Assembly: GCA_937776645.1 (NCBI GenBank)
Contig: CALMRI010000032.1
Span: 1-64,000, forward strand
DNA length: 64,000 nucleotides
Direction: 5' to 3'
Source of the DNA: an uncultured Alphaproteobacteria bacterium
GTDB taxonomy: Bacteria > Pseudomonadota > Alphaproteobacteria > Thalassobaculales > Thalassobaculaceae
Below the pieces are notes generated by a model. It did no database searches. It was not told the origin of the DNA and was given only the letters and a program-made list of their open reading frames with translations. The first letter of the stretch is position 1; the number at the start of each line of letters is the position of its first letter. A program made the translations under genes and the position numbers. This document shows, piece by piece, positions 18,026 to 27,542 of the stretch.

Positions 18026-18796
18026 ATGAGATTGAAAAACAAGGTCGCTCTATTGACTGGCGCCGCCGCTGCGATCGAGGGTGAATTGATGGGGTTCGGG
18101 GGGGCGACTGCGCATTTGTTTGTGCGGGAGGGCGCAAAAGTCGTCTTGACCGACATTCGCGATGAATTGGGGGAGCGCGCCGCATCCGCGCTACGTGATC
18201 TAGGGGCCGACGTCCTATATCGTCATCTTGACGTGACCTCGGAAACGGACTGGCGGCAGGCCATTGATGACACCCTGGACGCCTATGGTCGCCTCGACAT
18301 TTTGTTTAACAACGCCGGCGTTTCGTTTCCCGCCAAGGTTGAGGAATTGACGGAGGAGATTTGGGATCGCGAGCTGGCCGTGCATGCCAAGGGGGCTTTT
18401 CTTGGCACCAAGGTGGCGATCCCGGCGATGCGTCGGAGCGGCGGTGGCTCCATCATCAACACCTCCTCGGTGATGGGCATTGTCGGCAGCCCGACGTCGC
18501 CCGCCTATTCCGCTGCCAAGGGGGCAATTCGATTGTTCAGCAAAACCGCGGCGCTGCAATATGCCAAGGAAAATATCCGCGTGAACTCGATCCATCCCGG
18601 ATACGCGACAACCCCGCTCACAGCTGAACGATTTAGCCCTCCCAAAGTCAATAAAGCCTTGCTTGACAGGACGCCGATGGGTCGCCTTGGAACCGCCGAG
18701 GATATAGCCAACGGCGTGCTGTTTTTAGCCTCCGACGAGTCATCGTGGATGACCGGCGCGGAGCTGGTCATTGATGGTGGCATGACCGCTCAATAG
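18026..18796 (+). CDS. SDR family oxidoreductase with an expanded cofactor loop
   Basis: A 256-residue SDR from MRLKNKVALLTG (upstream GGCGGAAAAG ribosome site). In place of the compact TGxxxGIG loop it reads TGAAAAIEGELMGFGGATA, an insertion of several residues before the last glycines. The rest is canonical: NNAGVSFP, Ser in NTSSVMG, YSAAK and MTGAELVIDGGMTAQ. Related SDRs with the same long loop are known, so it is probably functional. The CoA-transferase gene follows after 167 bases on the same strand. Confidence 0.88.
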   Translation: MRLKNKVALLTGAAAAIEGELMGFGGATAHLFVREGAKVVLTDIRDELGERAASALRDLGADVLYRHLDVTSETDWRQAIDDTLDAYGRLDILFNNAGVSFPAKVEELTEEIWDRELAVHAKGAFLGTKVAIPAMRRSGGGSIINTSSVMGIVGSPTSPAYSAAKGAIRLFSKTAALQYAKENIRVNSIHPGYATTPLTAERFSPPKVNKALLDRTPMGRLGTAEDIANGVLFLASDESSWMTGAELVIDGGMTAQ

Positions 18797-18963
18797 CAAC
18801 AGGCAAAGACCAATCGTCCGATAACCAGTGGTTCTTCTACACAGGTCTTTCTCATTAGCATCGATGCGGCCATGGAATGGGCCAACACTGTGACGCCGGA
18901 TGCCGTAACGAGTGCGGTGGCGCGACGGGTGGAGGTAAACTCTAAATAGCGAGGGACAAGATC

Positions 18964-20199
18964 ATGGATGGAATCAACACATCGAGCGCCGGCGCTGCAC
19001 TCGACGGTATCAAGGTCCTCGACTTTACCCAGTTCGAGGCCGGCCCATCCTGCACCCAGGCGCTGGCCTGGATGGGTGCCGAAGTGGTTAAGGTCGAAGA
19101 GCCGAAACGCGGCGAACCGGGCCGTTGGGGGTTCAGCAATCGCAAAGACGCCGACGCACATTATTTTATCTTCTACAATACCAATAAAAAGAGCATCACC
19201 TGCAATCTGAAATCGCCGGATGGCAAGGCGTTGATCGAGAAAATGATCAAGGAAGTCGATGTCGTCGTTGAAAATATGGCCCCCGGCACATTCGCGCGGC
19301 TTGGCTTTGATTACGCGCGGCTGAACGAACTGAACCCCCGCATCATTTTTGCACAGGTGAAGGGGTTCTCGCCCGACGGCCCGCACGCAAACTATTTGGC
19401 CTTCGACATGATCGCGCAGGCGGCCGGCGGCACCTTCGCCATCAATGGCCTGCCCGACCAACCGCCGATCCGCCCAGGCGCCACGATGGGCGATACGGGA
19501 ACCGGCATGATGGCCGCAATGGGCATCCTCGCGGCCCTATTCCAACGCGTCACAACCGGCAAGGGGCAGCATGTCCAAGTAGCCATGCGCGATGCGATGG
19601 TTAATTATAGCCGCACGGCGATGAGCCGCCAGGCCTCGGTTGAGGACGGTTCCGTATTGCCGCGCATCGGCAACGAGGTTTTCGGGACGGCGCCCGGCGG
19701 GCTGTATCCGTGCAAGCCCGGCGGGATCGATGATTGGGCATATATCTTCGCGTCACGCGGCAACGAAGAGCACTGGAAGCGGTTGTGCCGTGCCATCGGT
19801 CGCGAGGACTTGATGGACGACCCGCGCATGCAGGACGGCAGCGCACGATACAAATTCAAGGACATCATTAATGAGGCGATCTCTGTGTGGACCAGGCAGC
19901 ACACCAAGAACGAGGTGATGGAAACCATCGCCGGTGCCGGCGTGCCTTGCGGCGCGGTCTTCAACATGAAAGAGCAACTCGAAGACGAGGACCTGCATGC
20001 TCGTGGGATTATGATCAAGATCGATCATCCGGTTCGCGGCGAAATCACCGTGCCCACCTCGCCGATCCGTATGTCCGCAACCAAGGTTCCGGTTACGCCC
20101 TCACCGATTCATGGCGAAAATAACGAGGAAATTTACGGCAAGTGGCTTGGTCTATCGACTGAAGAGGTAAAGAAAATGCGCGCGGAGAATGTTATCTAA
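18964..20199 (+). CDS. CaiB/BaiF family III CoA-transferase
   Basis: A 411-residue class III CoA-transferase (formyl-CoA, carnitinyl-CoA and similar types). It moves CoA between a donor thioester and an acid through a mixed anhydride on an aspartate. Visible: VLDFTQFEAGPSCTQALAWM, GAEVVKVEEPKRGEPGR, the aspartate in ATMGDTGTGMMAAMG and the CoA-binding NLKSPDG region. The GAGGGACAAG ribosome site fixes the ATG. One of three CaiB loci in 13 kb, it begins a run of catabolic genes (hydroxyacid dehydrogenase, VOC, crotonase). Confidence 0.92.
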   Translation: MDGINTSSAGAALDGIKVLDFTQFEAGPSCTQALAWMGAEVVKVEEPKRGEPGRWGFSNRKDADAHYFIFYNTNKKSITCNLKSPDGKALIEKMIKEVDVVVENMAPGTFARLGFDYARLNELNPRIIFAQVKGFSPDGPHANYLAFDMIAQAAGGTFAINGLPDQPPIRPGATMGDTGTGMMAAMGILAALFQRVTTGKGQHVQVAMRDAMVNYSRTAMSRQASVEDGSVLPRIGNEVFGTAPGGLYPCKPGGIDDWAYIFASRGNEEHWKRLCRAIGREDLMDDPRMQDGSARYKFKDIINEAISVWTRQHTKNEVMETIAGAGVPCGAVFNMKEQLEDEDLHARGIMIKIDHPVRGEITVPTSPIRMSATKVPVTPSPIHGENNEEIYGKWLGLSTEEVKKMRAENVI

Positions 20200-20449
20200 A
20201 CGAAGGATCGAATGGCGGGCTGGTCGGCAAGCCTTCGATAACATCGTCCAAGTGCTGAGGCGTGGTGGACGTCCCGCTCTTGTAGTCCCAGCGCCAGGTT
20301 GAAAATGACCGGCGATCGGCTCAGCGTTTCTTGATCGCTCCTGCGAACATTAGCCCGAACCGGTTCCACCGCTGAAATTTCCCAGTAGACAGATTCGGCG
20401 CGACGGGCCATCACTGTATGGAGAAAACAGAACTATCTGGGCCAAAAAC

Positions 20450-21415
20450 ATGAGTCCCAAAATTGTGTTTGTCACCAACTTTCCCGATGCTGCGGACGTG
20501 GCGCGCGAAATGACTCCCACCGGCTTCGGTCTGGCGATCGTCCCGGCCGGAAGCGCGGAATACCACGAAGCCATGGCGGAGGCGGAATACCTTGTCGGCT
20601 TCGTCGCCGGTCTGGTTGACCAGGAGTTGTTCAAGACCGGGCCACGGTTGCGGTTGATCCAGTTACTGAGCGCCGGATATGACGAGTCGGATTTGGGTGC
20701 CGCACGCACAGCGGGGGTTCCGGTTTGCAACAATGGCGGGGCTAATTCGGTCGCCGTGTCGGAGCACGCGGTGCTGCTGATGCTGGCGGTCCAGAGGCAG
20801 TTGGTGCGGCAGCATTTAAGCGTCGCCGCCGGCAATTGGCGGGGCAACCAGACACCCCGCGTGCATGAGGTGCGGGAAAAGACGTTGGGTATCGTCGGGC
20901 TTGGGACGATCGGCAAGAAGACCGCGCGGTTGGCGCAGGCCTTCGGCATGAGGGTAATCTACTACGACATCTCACGTCTGCCGGAGGACCAGGAAGATCT
21001 GCTGAACGTGCGCTTCCGCCTGTTGCGCGAGCTCCTGAAGGAAGCGGACATCGTCTCCGTGCACACGCCGCTGAACGACAGCACTCGCCACCTGATCGGC
21101 GCGGATGAGCTGGCGCACATGAAACCGTCGGCCATCCTGGTGAACACGGCGCGCGGGCCCGTGGTGGACGAGGCGGCGTTGCACAAGGCGCTGACGGACG
21201 GGACCATCAGGGCCGCCGGCCTGGATGTCTTCGATCAGGAGCCGCCACAACCCGATAACCCACTGTTTATCCTTGATAATGTCATCCTGACCGCGCATTT
21301 GGCCGGACCGACATTCGAGAGCAATACCGCGCGGGTGCGCAATGCGTTCGACAACGTTCAGCGTGTCGCCCGGGGGGAAACCCCGCTCTGGGTCGTGCCG
21401 GAATTGGCGGACTGA
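20450..21415 (+). CDS. D-isomer-specific 2-hydroxyacid dehydrogenase
   Basis: 321 residues. Cofactor motif TLGIVGLGTIGKKTARLAQA; catalytic Arg in LVNTARGPVVDEAAL, Glu in GLDVFDQEPPQPDNP, His in VILTAHLAGPT. The N-terminal domain keeps NNGGANSVAVSEHAVLLML. It sits upstream of a VOC protein 41 bases away, and all genes from 18.0 to 23.0 kb run the same way. The ribosome site before the ATG is weak. Confidence 0.9.
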   Translation: MSPKIVFVTNFPDAADVAREMTPTGFGLAIVPAGSAEYHEAMAEAEYLVGFVAGLVDQELFKTGPRLRLIQLLSAGYDESDLGAARTAGVPVCNNGGANSVAVSEHAVLLMLAVQRQLVRQHLSVAAGNWRGNQTPRVHEVREKTLGIVGLGTIGKKTARLAQAFGMRVIYYDISRLPEDQEDLLNVRFRLLRELLKEADIVSVHTPLNDSTRHLIGADELAHMKPSAILVNTARGPVVDEAALHKALTDGTIRAAGLDVFDQEPPQPDNPLFILDNVILTAHLAGPTFESNTARVRNAFDNVQRVARGETPLWVVPELAD

Positions 21416-21455
21416 ACCGTCTCTTGGTTTAGCATCAAGATAAGGAGCCGAAGAG

Positions 21456-21875
21456 ATGAGCAATCCAAACCTCGCGTTCGACCATGTCCATGTCATCGCC
21501 GAGAAACCGCACGAGACCGCCCAATGGTATGTTGAGAAGTTAGGCGCGGTGATCAAGGCGGATACCATCGCCAGGGGAGCTCCGCAGATCTTTGTCGAAC
21601 TCGGCGGCATGATTGTTCTTGTTCGAGGTAAGCGCGAGGGCGAGGCGCCGGCCGCCGCCGATGAGTTTCGTGATTATGGCGCCTACTCCAGCCATAACCG
21701 TTGGGGCGCCGATCATATCGGTTTCGCCTATGACGGCGATCTTGGCGCCTATTGCCAGGAATTGCTGACCAAGGGCGTCGGCTTCTCGGTGCCATTGAAG
21801 GAAGGCGCCGGCGGCATCAAGCTCTGCTTCATCGAGGCGCCCGACGGGGTCAGTATTGAACTGGCCCAACGGTAG
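21456..21875 (+). CDS. VOC family (glyoxalase-fold) protein
   Basis: 139 residues forming one vicinal-oxygen-chelate module. Putative metal ligands are His in FDHVHVIAEKP, His in WGADHIGFAYDG and Glu in APDGVSIELAQR. Such proteins include lyases, epimerases (methylmalonyl-CoA epimerase) and ring-cleavage enzymes. With a CoA-transferase and crotonase beside it, a role on a CoA thioester is possible. AAGGAG precedes the ATG. Confidence 0.85.
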   Translation: MSNPNLAFDHVHVIAEKPHETAQWYVEKLGAVIKADTIARGAPQIFVELGGMIVLVRGKREGEAPAAADEFRDYGAYSSHNRWGADHIGFAYDGDLGAYCQELLTKGVGFSVPLKEGAGGIKLCFIEAPDGVSIELAQR

Positions 21876-22104
21876 TCGGCGATTGGACGGCGTCACGGAG
21901 ATGGAGATACCGGGTAGGCGTTAAATCCGTTGTCGCCTTGATTGTCATAGGGGCGACTGACTTTGGCGGGCTCGCCTTTAACGCCAATTATGGCTCATCG
22001 GTGATGACGGTGAAGATTCTTGCCCGGCGGCTGAATTTCAGCTCAGTCGCACTGCTTGCGGCGTTTCTAGGGTCAAATCAACCAAGGGAAAGCGGGAGCG
22101 CCAG

Positions 22105-23022
22105 ATGGCTATCGACTATGAAAAGCGAAACGGGATTGCTTACATCACTCTGAACAATCCCGAGAAAGCCAATATTCTGGACAAGGCAACCTCGGATGAT
22201 ATCTCCGCCGCCTGGATCGATCTGTGGGAAGATCGTGATATCCGCTGCGCTATCGTGACGGGTAAGGGCGATCGGCATTTTTGTGGCGGCCACAATTTGG
22301 CGCCGCGTCCGGACCTTACCGCGGAGGATCGGGAATACCTGCGGACCCAGCGCATCTATTGGCCGTTGGCGGGGACGGTTCACGGCCAAAGTACTGGCGT
22401 TGACGGTCGCATGGGTGATCATTACCCCCGCGTCTGGAAACCGGTGATTGCCGCGGTAAACGGCTGGGCGGCAGGGGCCGGTCTCTACATGGTGCTGGCC
22501 TCCACCGACATTCGGCTGGCCAGTAGCGAGAACGCAAAGTTTAAATTCGGCTTGCTCAGCCAAGGTTGGCTCGGCCATGGACCGGGCGCCAGCCTCCTGA
22601 TCAAGCAATTGCGTTATATCGACGCTATGAAAGTATTGCTAACTGATGAGCCTTTCGATGCGGCGGAGGCTCTGCGCATAGGCTTGATTAACGAAGTCGT
22701 GCCCCACGCCAATCTGATGGAGCGGGCCGAGGAAATAGCCCACCAGATCGCCAAGATGCCGCCGGCCGCCGTTCGCATGATGAAGGAGTTCATCATTCGT
22801 TTTGGCGATTTGCCGACCGATCAAGCCTGGCATGTGCAAAACTTGATCAACAATTTGCTGATTCAGACGACCGCCGATGGTGAAGAAGGGCGGGCCGCCT
22901 TCAACGAAAAGCGCCCGCCGAACTTCACCGGGGCGCTTCGCCGTCGTGGCGAGCCTTGGGAGGCGTTGTCCGAGGAAGAAGCCGCCCGCCTCGACGAGGC
23001 GTACCGCAGCGGTGAGTATTAG
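22105..23022 (+). CDS. Enoyl-CoA hydratase/crotonase family protein
   Basis: 305 residues, longer than typical crotonases because of a C-terminal tail (RRGEPWEALSEEEAARLDEA). Oxyanion-hole blocks: GDRHFCGGHNLAPRPD and NGWAAGAGLYMVLASTD. The catalytic acidic residues are not obvious in KFKFGLLSQGWLGHGP, so the reaction may differ from hydration. FNEKRPPNFTG is the usual C-terminal signature. GGGAG precedes the ATG. It closes the rightward catabolic run and converges with the fused CoA-transferase. Confidence 0.88.
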   Translation: MAIDYEKRNGIAYITLNNPEKANILDKATSDDISAAWIDLWEDRDIRCAIVTGKGDRHFCGGHNLAPRPDLTAEDREYLRTQRIYWPLAGTVHGQSTGVDGRMGDHYPRVWKPVIAAVNGWAAGAGLYMVLASTDIRLASSENAKFKFGLLSQGWLGHGPGASLLIKQLRYIDAMKVLLTDEPFDAAEALRIGLINEVVPHANLMERAEEIAHQIAKMPPAAVRMMKEFIIRFGDLPTDQAWHVQNLINNLLIQTTADGEEGRAAFNEKRPPNFTGALRRRGEPWEALSEEEAARLDEAYRSGEY

Positions 23023-23219
23023 CCTGCCTGTCGGCCCACCGATAGTGTCACCCGACGCGACTATACGCGCTCTGCCGGGGGTCGCTGACCGGATACAAAC
23101 CGCCAAACGCTTACGGATCTTCGTGGGGCGGCCAAATCCCCAGGAGGTGCCTCTGACAAAATCCAGCGGCGGGGCCTGGCGGCCCCTGCTAACCCAGCAC
23201 GCCGTCATCTCTCAGGGCG

Positions 23220-25346
23220 TTAATTTCTGCCCGCTTCATGCCCAAAACGTCGCTCAGAGACGATATTAGTGTGCTCACCCAACCCGGGCGCCAAGCCGGA
23301 TTGGTGGCCAAAGCTTGCCCGCCAGGGCAAGCCGGGCAGGAAGCCGTCGCCATGCGCACCCCAAAAACCTCTTGCACGCAGATGTTCGCTCTCAACCAAC
23401 TCCTGCGAACGCGCCAATGCCGCGCTTGGAATGCCGGACGCGGTCAAACACCGCGCCGCATCCTCGGCGCTTCGTGGGGCCGCCCAAGCCAATAAAACCG
23501 CATCGATCGCTTCCCGTTCAGCGCGCCGACCGGCCTGCTCAAGGCCCTTCATGCCCGCCAATTTGGGCACTATCAAACATAGGCTTCTCCACTGATCGTC
23601 ATCCACCACGGCCAAGGAGAGCCAATCATCCTCGCCGGCACAGCGATAAACCCCATGCGGCGCATAATCAGCCGAAGCATTGCCTAGAGGCGTGGGCGGG
23701 TCGCCCAGTTGTGCGGCGAGCAAGGCTTCGGACATCGCCCACAGCATGGCTTCAATCATGGAAAAATCCATACGGACACCGCCGCCCCGTCGCTCGCGCT
23801 GGCGCCAGAGTGAAGCGGCGACCAGGAAAGGCAGCATCAAACCGCACATCGGGTCGAGCCATGCCATGCCGACACGCGGCGGGCGGTCAGGGTGTCGGTT
23901 TAAACCCGCGAAACCCGCATAGCATTGCAGCAAGGTGCCATAAGCCACCGCGTCAGACTCTGGTCCGGTGCGACCGAGACCGGACGCAGACAGATAGACC
24001 AGATTCGGATTCAGCCGGCATAAATCCTTCGCGCCCAAACCAAGGCGCTCCATCACGCCCGTGGCGAAATTCTCAATCAGCACGTCGCATTCGGCGGCCA
24101 AACGCTTTGCGATCGCCACGCCCTCAGGTTTTTTTAGGTTGAGGACCACGCCTTTCTTGGCCTGCCCAAGCACGGTATGCAGCTCGGAGGCTCGACCAGG
24201 GTCACCTTTTCCCGGCGCTTCGATCTTGATAACCTCCGCTCCCATGGCGGCCAGGTGGCGGGTGGCGGTTGGCCCGGCGATAACCCAGCTAAAATCAAGC
24301 ACCCGCACTCCGCTGAGCGGGAGGGTCGCCGCCGGACGGGCGGGGCCGACGCTCTCGGAAAAGGTCAGCTGGATTGGCAGGCTCGGCGTTTTGACGGTCG
24401 CGCCGTTCAGGTTCATGTCTTGGAAATAACCACGATGCGCCAGCTGTGGCGACTCAAGCTGCTCGGCCGGTTCCTGAAGCGGAAAACTTGGCACGTGAGC
24501 ATCTTGAGCAAGGTCCGCCAGCCATTGCTTGGGGTGCTGTCGGCTCCATTCGCTCATCAGCGCGTGAACCTCGTCCCAATTTTCCATCCGGTCTGTCTTG
24601 TTCGCGAACCGCAGCTCCGCTCCCCAAACCGGCGAACCCATGGCGATCAACCAGGCAGTCCACTGTTTTTCCTCGCGCGGAGAGATAGCGACAAAGCCAT
24701 CGGCGGCCGGCAGGATGCAGACCGTGGCGCCGTTGCCGTCACCCAACCGCTCGCGCCGCCAACTGCGTCCGGCCTGGCCGGCGCGGGCCAAGTCAGTCAT
24801 GGCGAGCGTCGCCAGCGCCTCTTGAACGGAAACATCGACGACCGCGCCTGGCGTGCCCGATAACGCCGCATGCATGCCGGCGCAGGTGGCCACGATACCC
24901 CCCATATAAGCCGATTGCTGGCCGGTTGCGCGGACGGGTGGCTCGGACAGGTCATCAACCTGTCCTGTCAGAAGGCGGGCAATACCGCTCGCGTACATCA
25001 GGGTCAGGTCGGTCGCAGGCTCGTCTGCGCGCGGGCCAGTCTGGCCGAAAGGAGAGATCAGGACAATGGCCGCGGCGGTGTTCAAGGCGCGCAAACTGCT
25101 CAGATCATTGCCCTGCGTCAATAAAGCAGCCGGGCCGCCTTCGGCGACTATCAGGTTCGCGTTAGCGAGTGCCGTTGCCCTATCGGCGCGTGTCTTGCCG
25201 CGCATCATGTAGTGGTCCAGGGGCCTAGTCTGAGGCTCACCGACAACGCTCACCGTCGCGCCGGTGTCCGCGAAAAGTCTTCCGGAAGCGGCGGCGGCAA
25301 GACCGTGGCCGAGTTGGGCAACATGAAAATCGACAAGTAAGGGCAT
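23220..25346 (-). CDS. Tandem (fused) CaiB/BaiF CoA-transferase
   Basis: 708 residues, nearly twice the family length, with two class III CoA-transferase modules. The first (about 1-330) starts LLVDFHVAQLGHGLAAAASG and has the short forms of the domain. The second (about 345-700) is complete: VLDFSWVIAGPTATRHLAAM, GAEVIKIEAPGKGDPGR, NLKKPEGVAIAKRL, VYLSASGLGRTGPESD and the DPMCGLMLPFL region, where the catalytic aspartate is expected. Only the second half looks fully catalytic. Fused CaiB pairs occur in alphaproteobacteria and actinobacteria as single-chain equivalents of heterodimers. Confidence 0.88.
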   Translation of the reverse strand: MPLLVDFHVAQLGHGLAAAASGRLFADTGATVSVVGEPQTRPLDHYMMRGKTRADRATALANANLIVAEGGPAALLTQGNDLSSLRALNTAAAIVLISPFGQTGPRADEPATDLTLMYASGIARLLTGQVDDLSEPPVRATGQQSAYMGGIVATCAGMHAALSGTPGAVVDVSVQEALATLAMTDLARAGQAGRSWRRERLGDGNGATVCILPAADGFVAISPREEKQWTAWLIAMGSPVWGAELRFANKTDRMENWDEVHALMSEWSRQHPKQWLADLAQDAHVPSFPLQEPAEQLESPQLAHRGYFQDMNLNGATVKTPSLPIQLTFSESVGPARPAATLPLSGVRVLDFSWVIAGPTATRHLAAMGAEVIKIEAPGKGDPGRASELHTVLGQAKKGVVLNLKKPEGVAIAKRLAAECDVLIENFATGVMERLGLGAKDLCRLNPNLVYLSASGLGRTGPESDAVAYGTLLQCYAGFAGLNRHPDRPPRVGMAWLDPMCGLMLPFLVAASLWRQRERRGGGVRMDFSMIEAMLWAMSEALLAAQLGDPPTPLGNASADYAPHGVYRCAGEDDWLSLAVVDDDQWRSLCLIVPKLAGMKGLEQAGRRAEREAIDAVLLAWAAPRSAEDAARCLTASGIPSAALARSQELVESEHLRARGFWGAHGDGFLPGLPWRASFGHQSGLAPGLGEHTNIVSERRFGHEAGRN

Positions 25347-25507
25347 CGTCCTAAAACCCGCTTAGACGCATTGAACACCATGGCGCATGGTTGCACTGCG
25401 CCGACCGGGTTGGGAAGGCATCAGGTCGCCAATGACACGATGCTTGCTTTGACGCGCGGGCTCAGGACGCGATAAACCCGCATATCGCGCGATTCGTGCG
25501 ATGTCGC

Positions 25508-25705
25508 TCAGGAGGAAGGGTCGCGGTGCGCCCAACCCAGCACAAACATTACCCCCGGAATCCAGGCTAATCCCGCGAGCAGATAGAAAATTGTCTCTAG
25601 AAACAGGTTTTCAGGCAGAAAATCGGCAAGATTCGCGATCAGGCTGAGGTATATCGCCAGCCCGAAGAGTATCACAAGTCCAGCGATCGGTGTTCTCCAC
25701 CTCAT
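25508..25705 (-). CDS. DUF2842 family small membrane protein
   Basis: A short protein with two membrane helices (AGLVILFGLAIYLSLIANLA and IFYLLAGLAWIPGVMFVLGW) that matches the alphaproteobacterial DUF2842 pattern, including the FYLLAGLAWIP block. Function unknown. I start at MRWRTPIAG (25705, 65 residues), the usual family length. The frame is open to 25771 and an ATG at 25741 also has a weak ribosome site, so the start is uncertain. Confidence 0.65.
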   Translation of the reverse strand: MRWRTPIAGLVILFGLAIYLSLIANLADFLPENLFLETIFYLLAGLAWIPGVMFVLGWAHRDPSS

Positions 25706-25780
25706 GCGACAAGAGATAGCAGTCGCAGAGGAAAAGTCCATTCCAATCCCTTGAAATGAACGGCGAATCAATCCCGATCA

Positions 25781-25990
25781 GTTGGTTTTTACCGTAACAT
25801 CGTGGCTGGCTTTGCCGCCTATTTTGATAATATCAAGCTCCCCCAGCGTCTCAACGTTTTTTGTCGATTGGTCCGCCGTCTACAATACCTTTTGCATCCA
25901 ACACCATCTGCCCAGTCGGCAAAGCTTCAAGCGCCTGAGAGCCGCGACGCTCGAAGTCTGGGGCAGGGTGGCTGCGTGAGGGAATAGATT
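25781..25990 (-). pseudogene. Possible remnant of an unidentified coding sequence
   Basis: On the minus strand two consecutive frames read like protein: FERRGSQALEALPTGQMVLD then AKGIVDGGPIDKKR, and, after a one-base shift near 25855, ETLGELDIIKIGGKASHDVT ending at a stop. No family is recognised. The composition is protein-like but short, so this may be chance. It occupies the only gap in which the DUF2842 and amidase genes leave more than 300 bases. Confidence 0.3.
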
Positions 25991-26129
25991 GCGGCAGAAC
26001 TCTCGCGTCCCAAGTCAGTTAATACGTCAACGCCCGACTATCGTATCTCTTAGCAGACCCGGTTGCGGCGGGAATACGCCGCGTGGTGTGACGGAAAGAA
26101 TGTCGTTCATCTGCCGTCGGCGGCAATGT

Positions 26130-27542
26130 TCAACGAATGACGGGTTGTAGAGCATTCATCATCCAACGCGCGTGGCCGGAAAGCGGCCAGTCGCTGTGCG
26201 GATGTCCAATGATTTGCACGCCGACTGGCATTCCGCTGATAGCCAACAAAGGGATGGTGATCGTTGGCGCGCCGAGTGCGGAGGTAGCGCTATTGAACGA
26301 CGGACTGCCAGTGACGAAGCCGTAGCTGGACTCACCTGAGCTTGACATAAAGCCCAGCCTTGGGGCCGGTCCGGGTGAAGATAGGGTGAATAGCGCATCA
26401 GCAAGTGGGCGAACGGCTTCGAGATCAGCACGCATGGAATGGCGTCGCTGTAGCGCATCGCGATAGTCATCTTGTCCCAACTCTTCGGCCATTTGTAGCC
26501 AGTCCCCGAGTTGTGGGCTGAGAAGTCCGGTGCGCTGATAGGCACGCAGAGCCCAACGAAGTTCGTAGCTGCAAATGATGCGGCTCAATTGATTGCTGTC
26601 GTCAATGGATTGTTCGAGTCGTTCGATGGATTGGTGATCCTTGCGTGTGAAAATGCTTACACCTTGTGCTGAAAGCTGGTCGAGTAGCTCATGGAACGCC
26701 GACTTGGTGGTCTCATCGCAAGTTGACCAACCCTCGGTTTCCAGCACAATCATCGATTTGGGCATCGCTGCGGGCGCCAATGCCTCTGGTCCGTAAAGTC
26801 CGGGATATCCAGGATCAGCACCGCCGCGTTGCGCGATTTCGTAGGCTACCGACCACATGTCTTCGAGCGATGCCGCGTGCACGCCGAGGTGTAACTGACT
26901 CAAGCTCAGGCCTTCACCGCAATGTAAAGCACCGAGCGTCGGCTTGATTGCGAAGTTTGCGCAGAAACCAGCTGGTCGGATAACCGAGCCGACCACCTGG
27001 TTGCCCAGTGCTGCTGGAACCATACCCGCACCAACGGCGGCGGCTGAGCCGCTGGATGACCCACCCGGTGTGGCGGTTGCCGCGTAGGGGTTCGTGGTGG
27101 GCCCCGGCACCATGAAGGCGAACTCGGTCGTCACGGTCTTACCAAGGATCACGGCGCCAGCAAGGCGCAACGCATTGACCGATGCCGAGTCCATGCCGGT
27201 GTGACGGTCTTTAAAGATCGGGCTGCCCAGCGTAGTTGGCATGTCGTTGGTCTGGAGAACGTCCTTGATACCAACCGGCATGCCGTCGATTGGTGAAATG
27301 GGCGCGCCGTTTTTGTACCTGGAGTTTGATTCGTCCGCTGCCGCCCGCGCGTTTTCGATGTTCAATGTCACCCATGCTTGCACGGTCGGCTCGCGCTCGT
27401 CGATGACGCTTAAGCAGCGCTCCAGGTAGTCACGTGGAGTGTCCGCGCCATCGATGAAGTGGCGGCGAGCGTCAAAGAAGGTTTTAATTTGCGGGTTCCG
27501 CGGGTCATAGGTCCCGGTGACGAATTCTAGTTGCTCGTCCAT
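26130..27542 (-). CDS. Amidase (amidase signature family)
   Basis: 470 residues. The Ser-cisSer-Lys machinery is visible: Lys in GMPVGIKDVLQTNDMP, the glycine/serine stretch TPGGSSSGSAAAVGAGM, and the nucleophile Ser in QVVGSVIRPAGFCAN. It would hydrolyse a carboxamide in the cytosol. The family is broad (indoleacetamide, nicotinamide and xenobiotic amides) and the substrate is not predictable. AGGAGGGAAT upstream is one of the strongest ribosome sites in the window. No partner gene is adjacent. Confidence 0.92.
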   Translation of the reverse strand: MDEQLEFVTGTYDPRNPQIKTFFDARRHFIDGADTPRDYLERCLSVIDEREPTVQAWVTLNIENARAAADESNSRYKNGAPISPIDGMPVGIKDVLQTNDMPTTLGSPIFKDRHTGMDSASVNALRLAGAVILGKTVTTEFAFMVPGPTTNPYAATATPGGSSSGSAAAVGAGMVPAALGNQVVGSVIRPAGFCANFAIKPTLGALHCGEGLSLSQLHLGVHAASLEDMWSVAYEIAQRGGADPGYPGLYGPEALAPAAMPKSMIVLETEGWSTCDETTKSAFHELLDQLSAQGVSIFTRKDHQSIERLEQSIDDSNQLSRIICSYELRWALRAYQRTGLLSPQLGDWLQMAEELGQDDYRDALQRRHSMRADLEAVRPLADALFTLSSPGPAPRLGFMSSSGESSYGFVTGSPSFNSATSALGAPTITIPLLAISGMPVGVQIIGHPHSDWPLSGHARWMMNALQPVIR

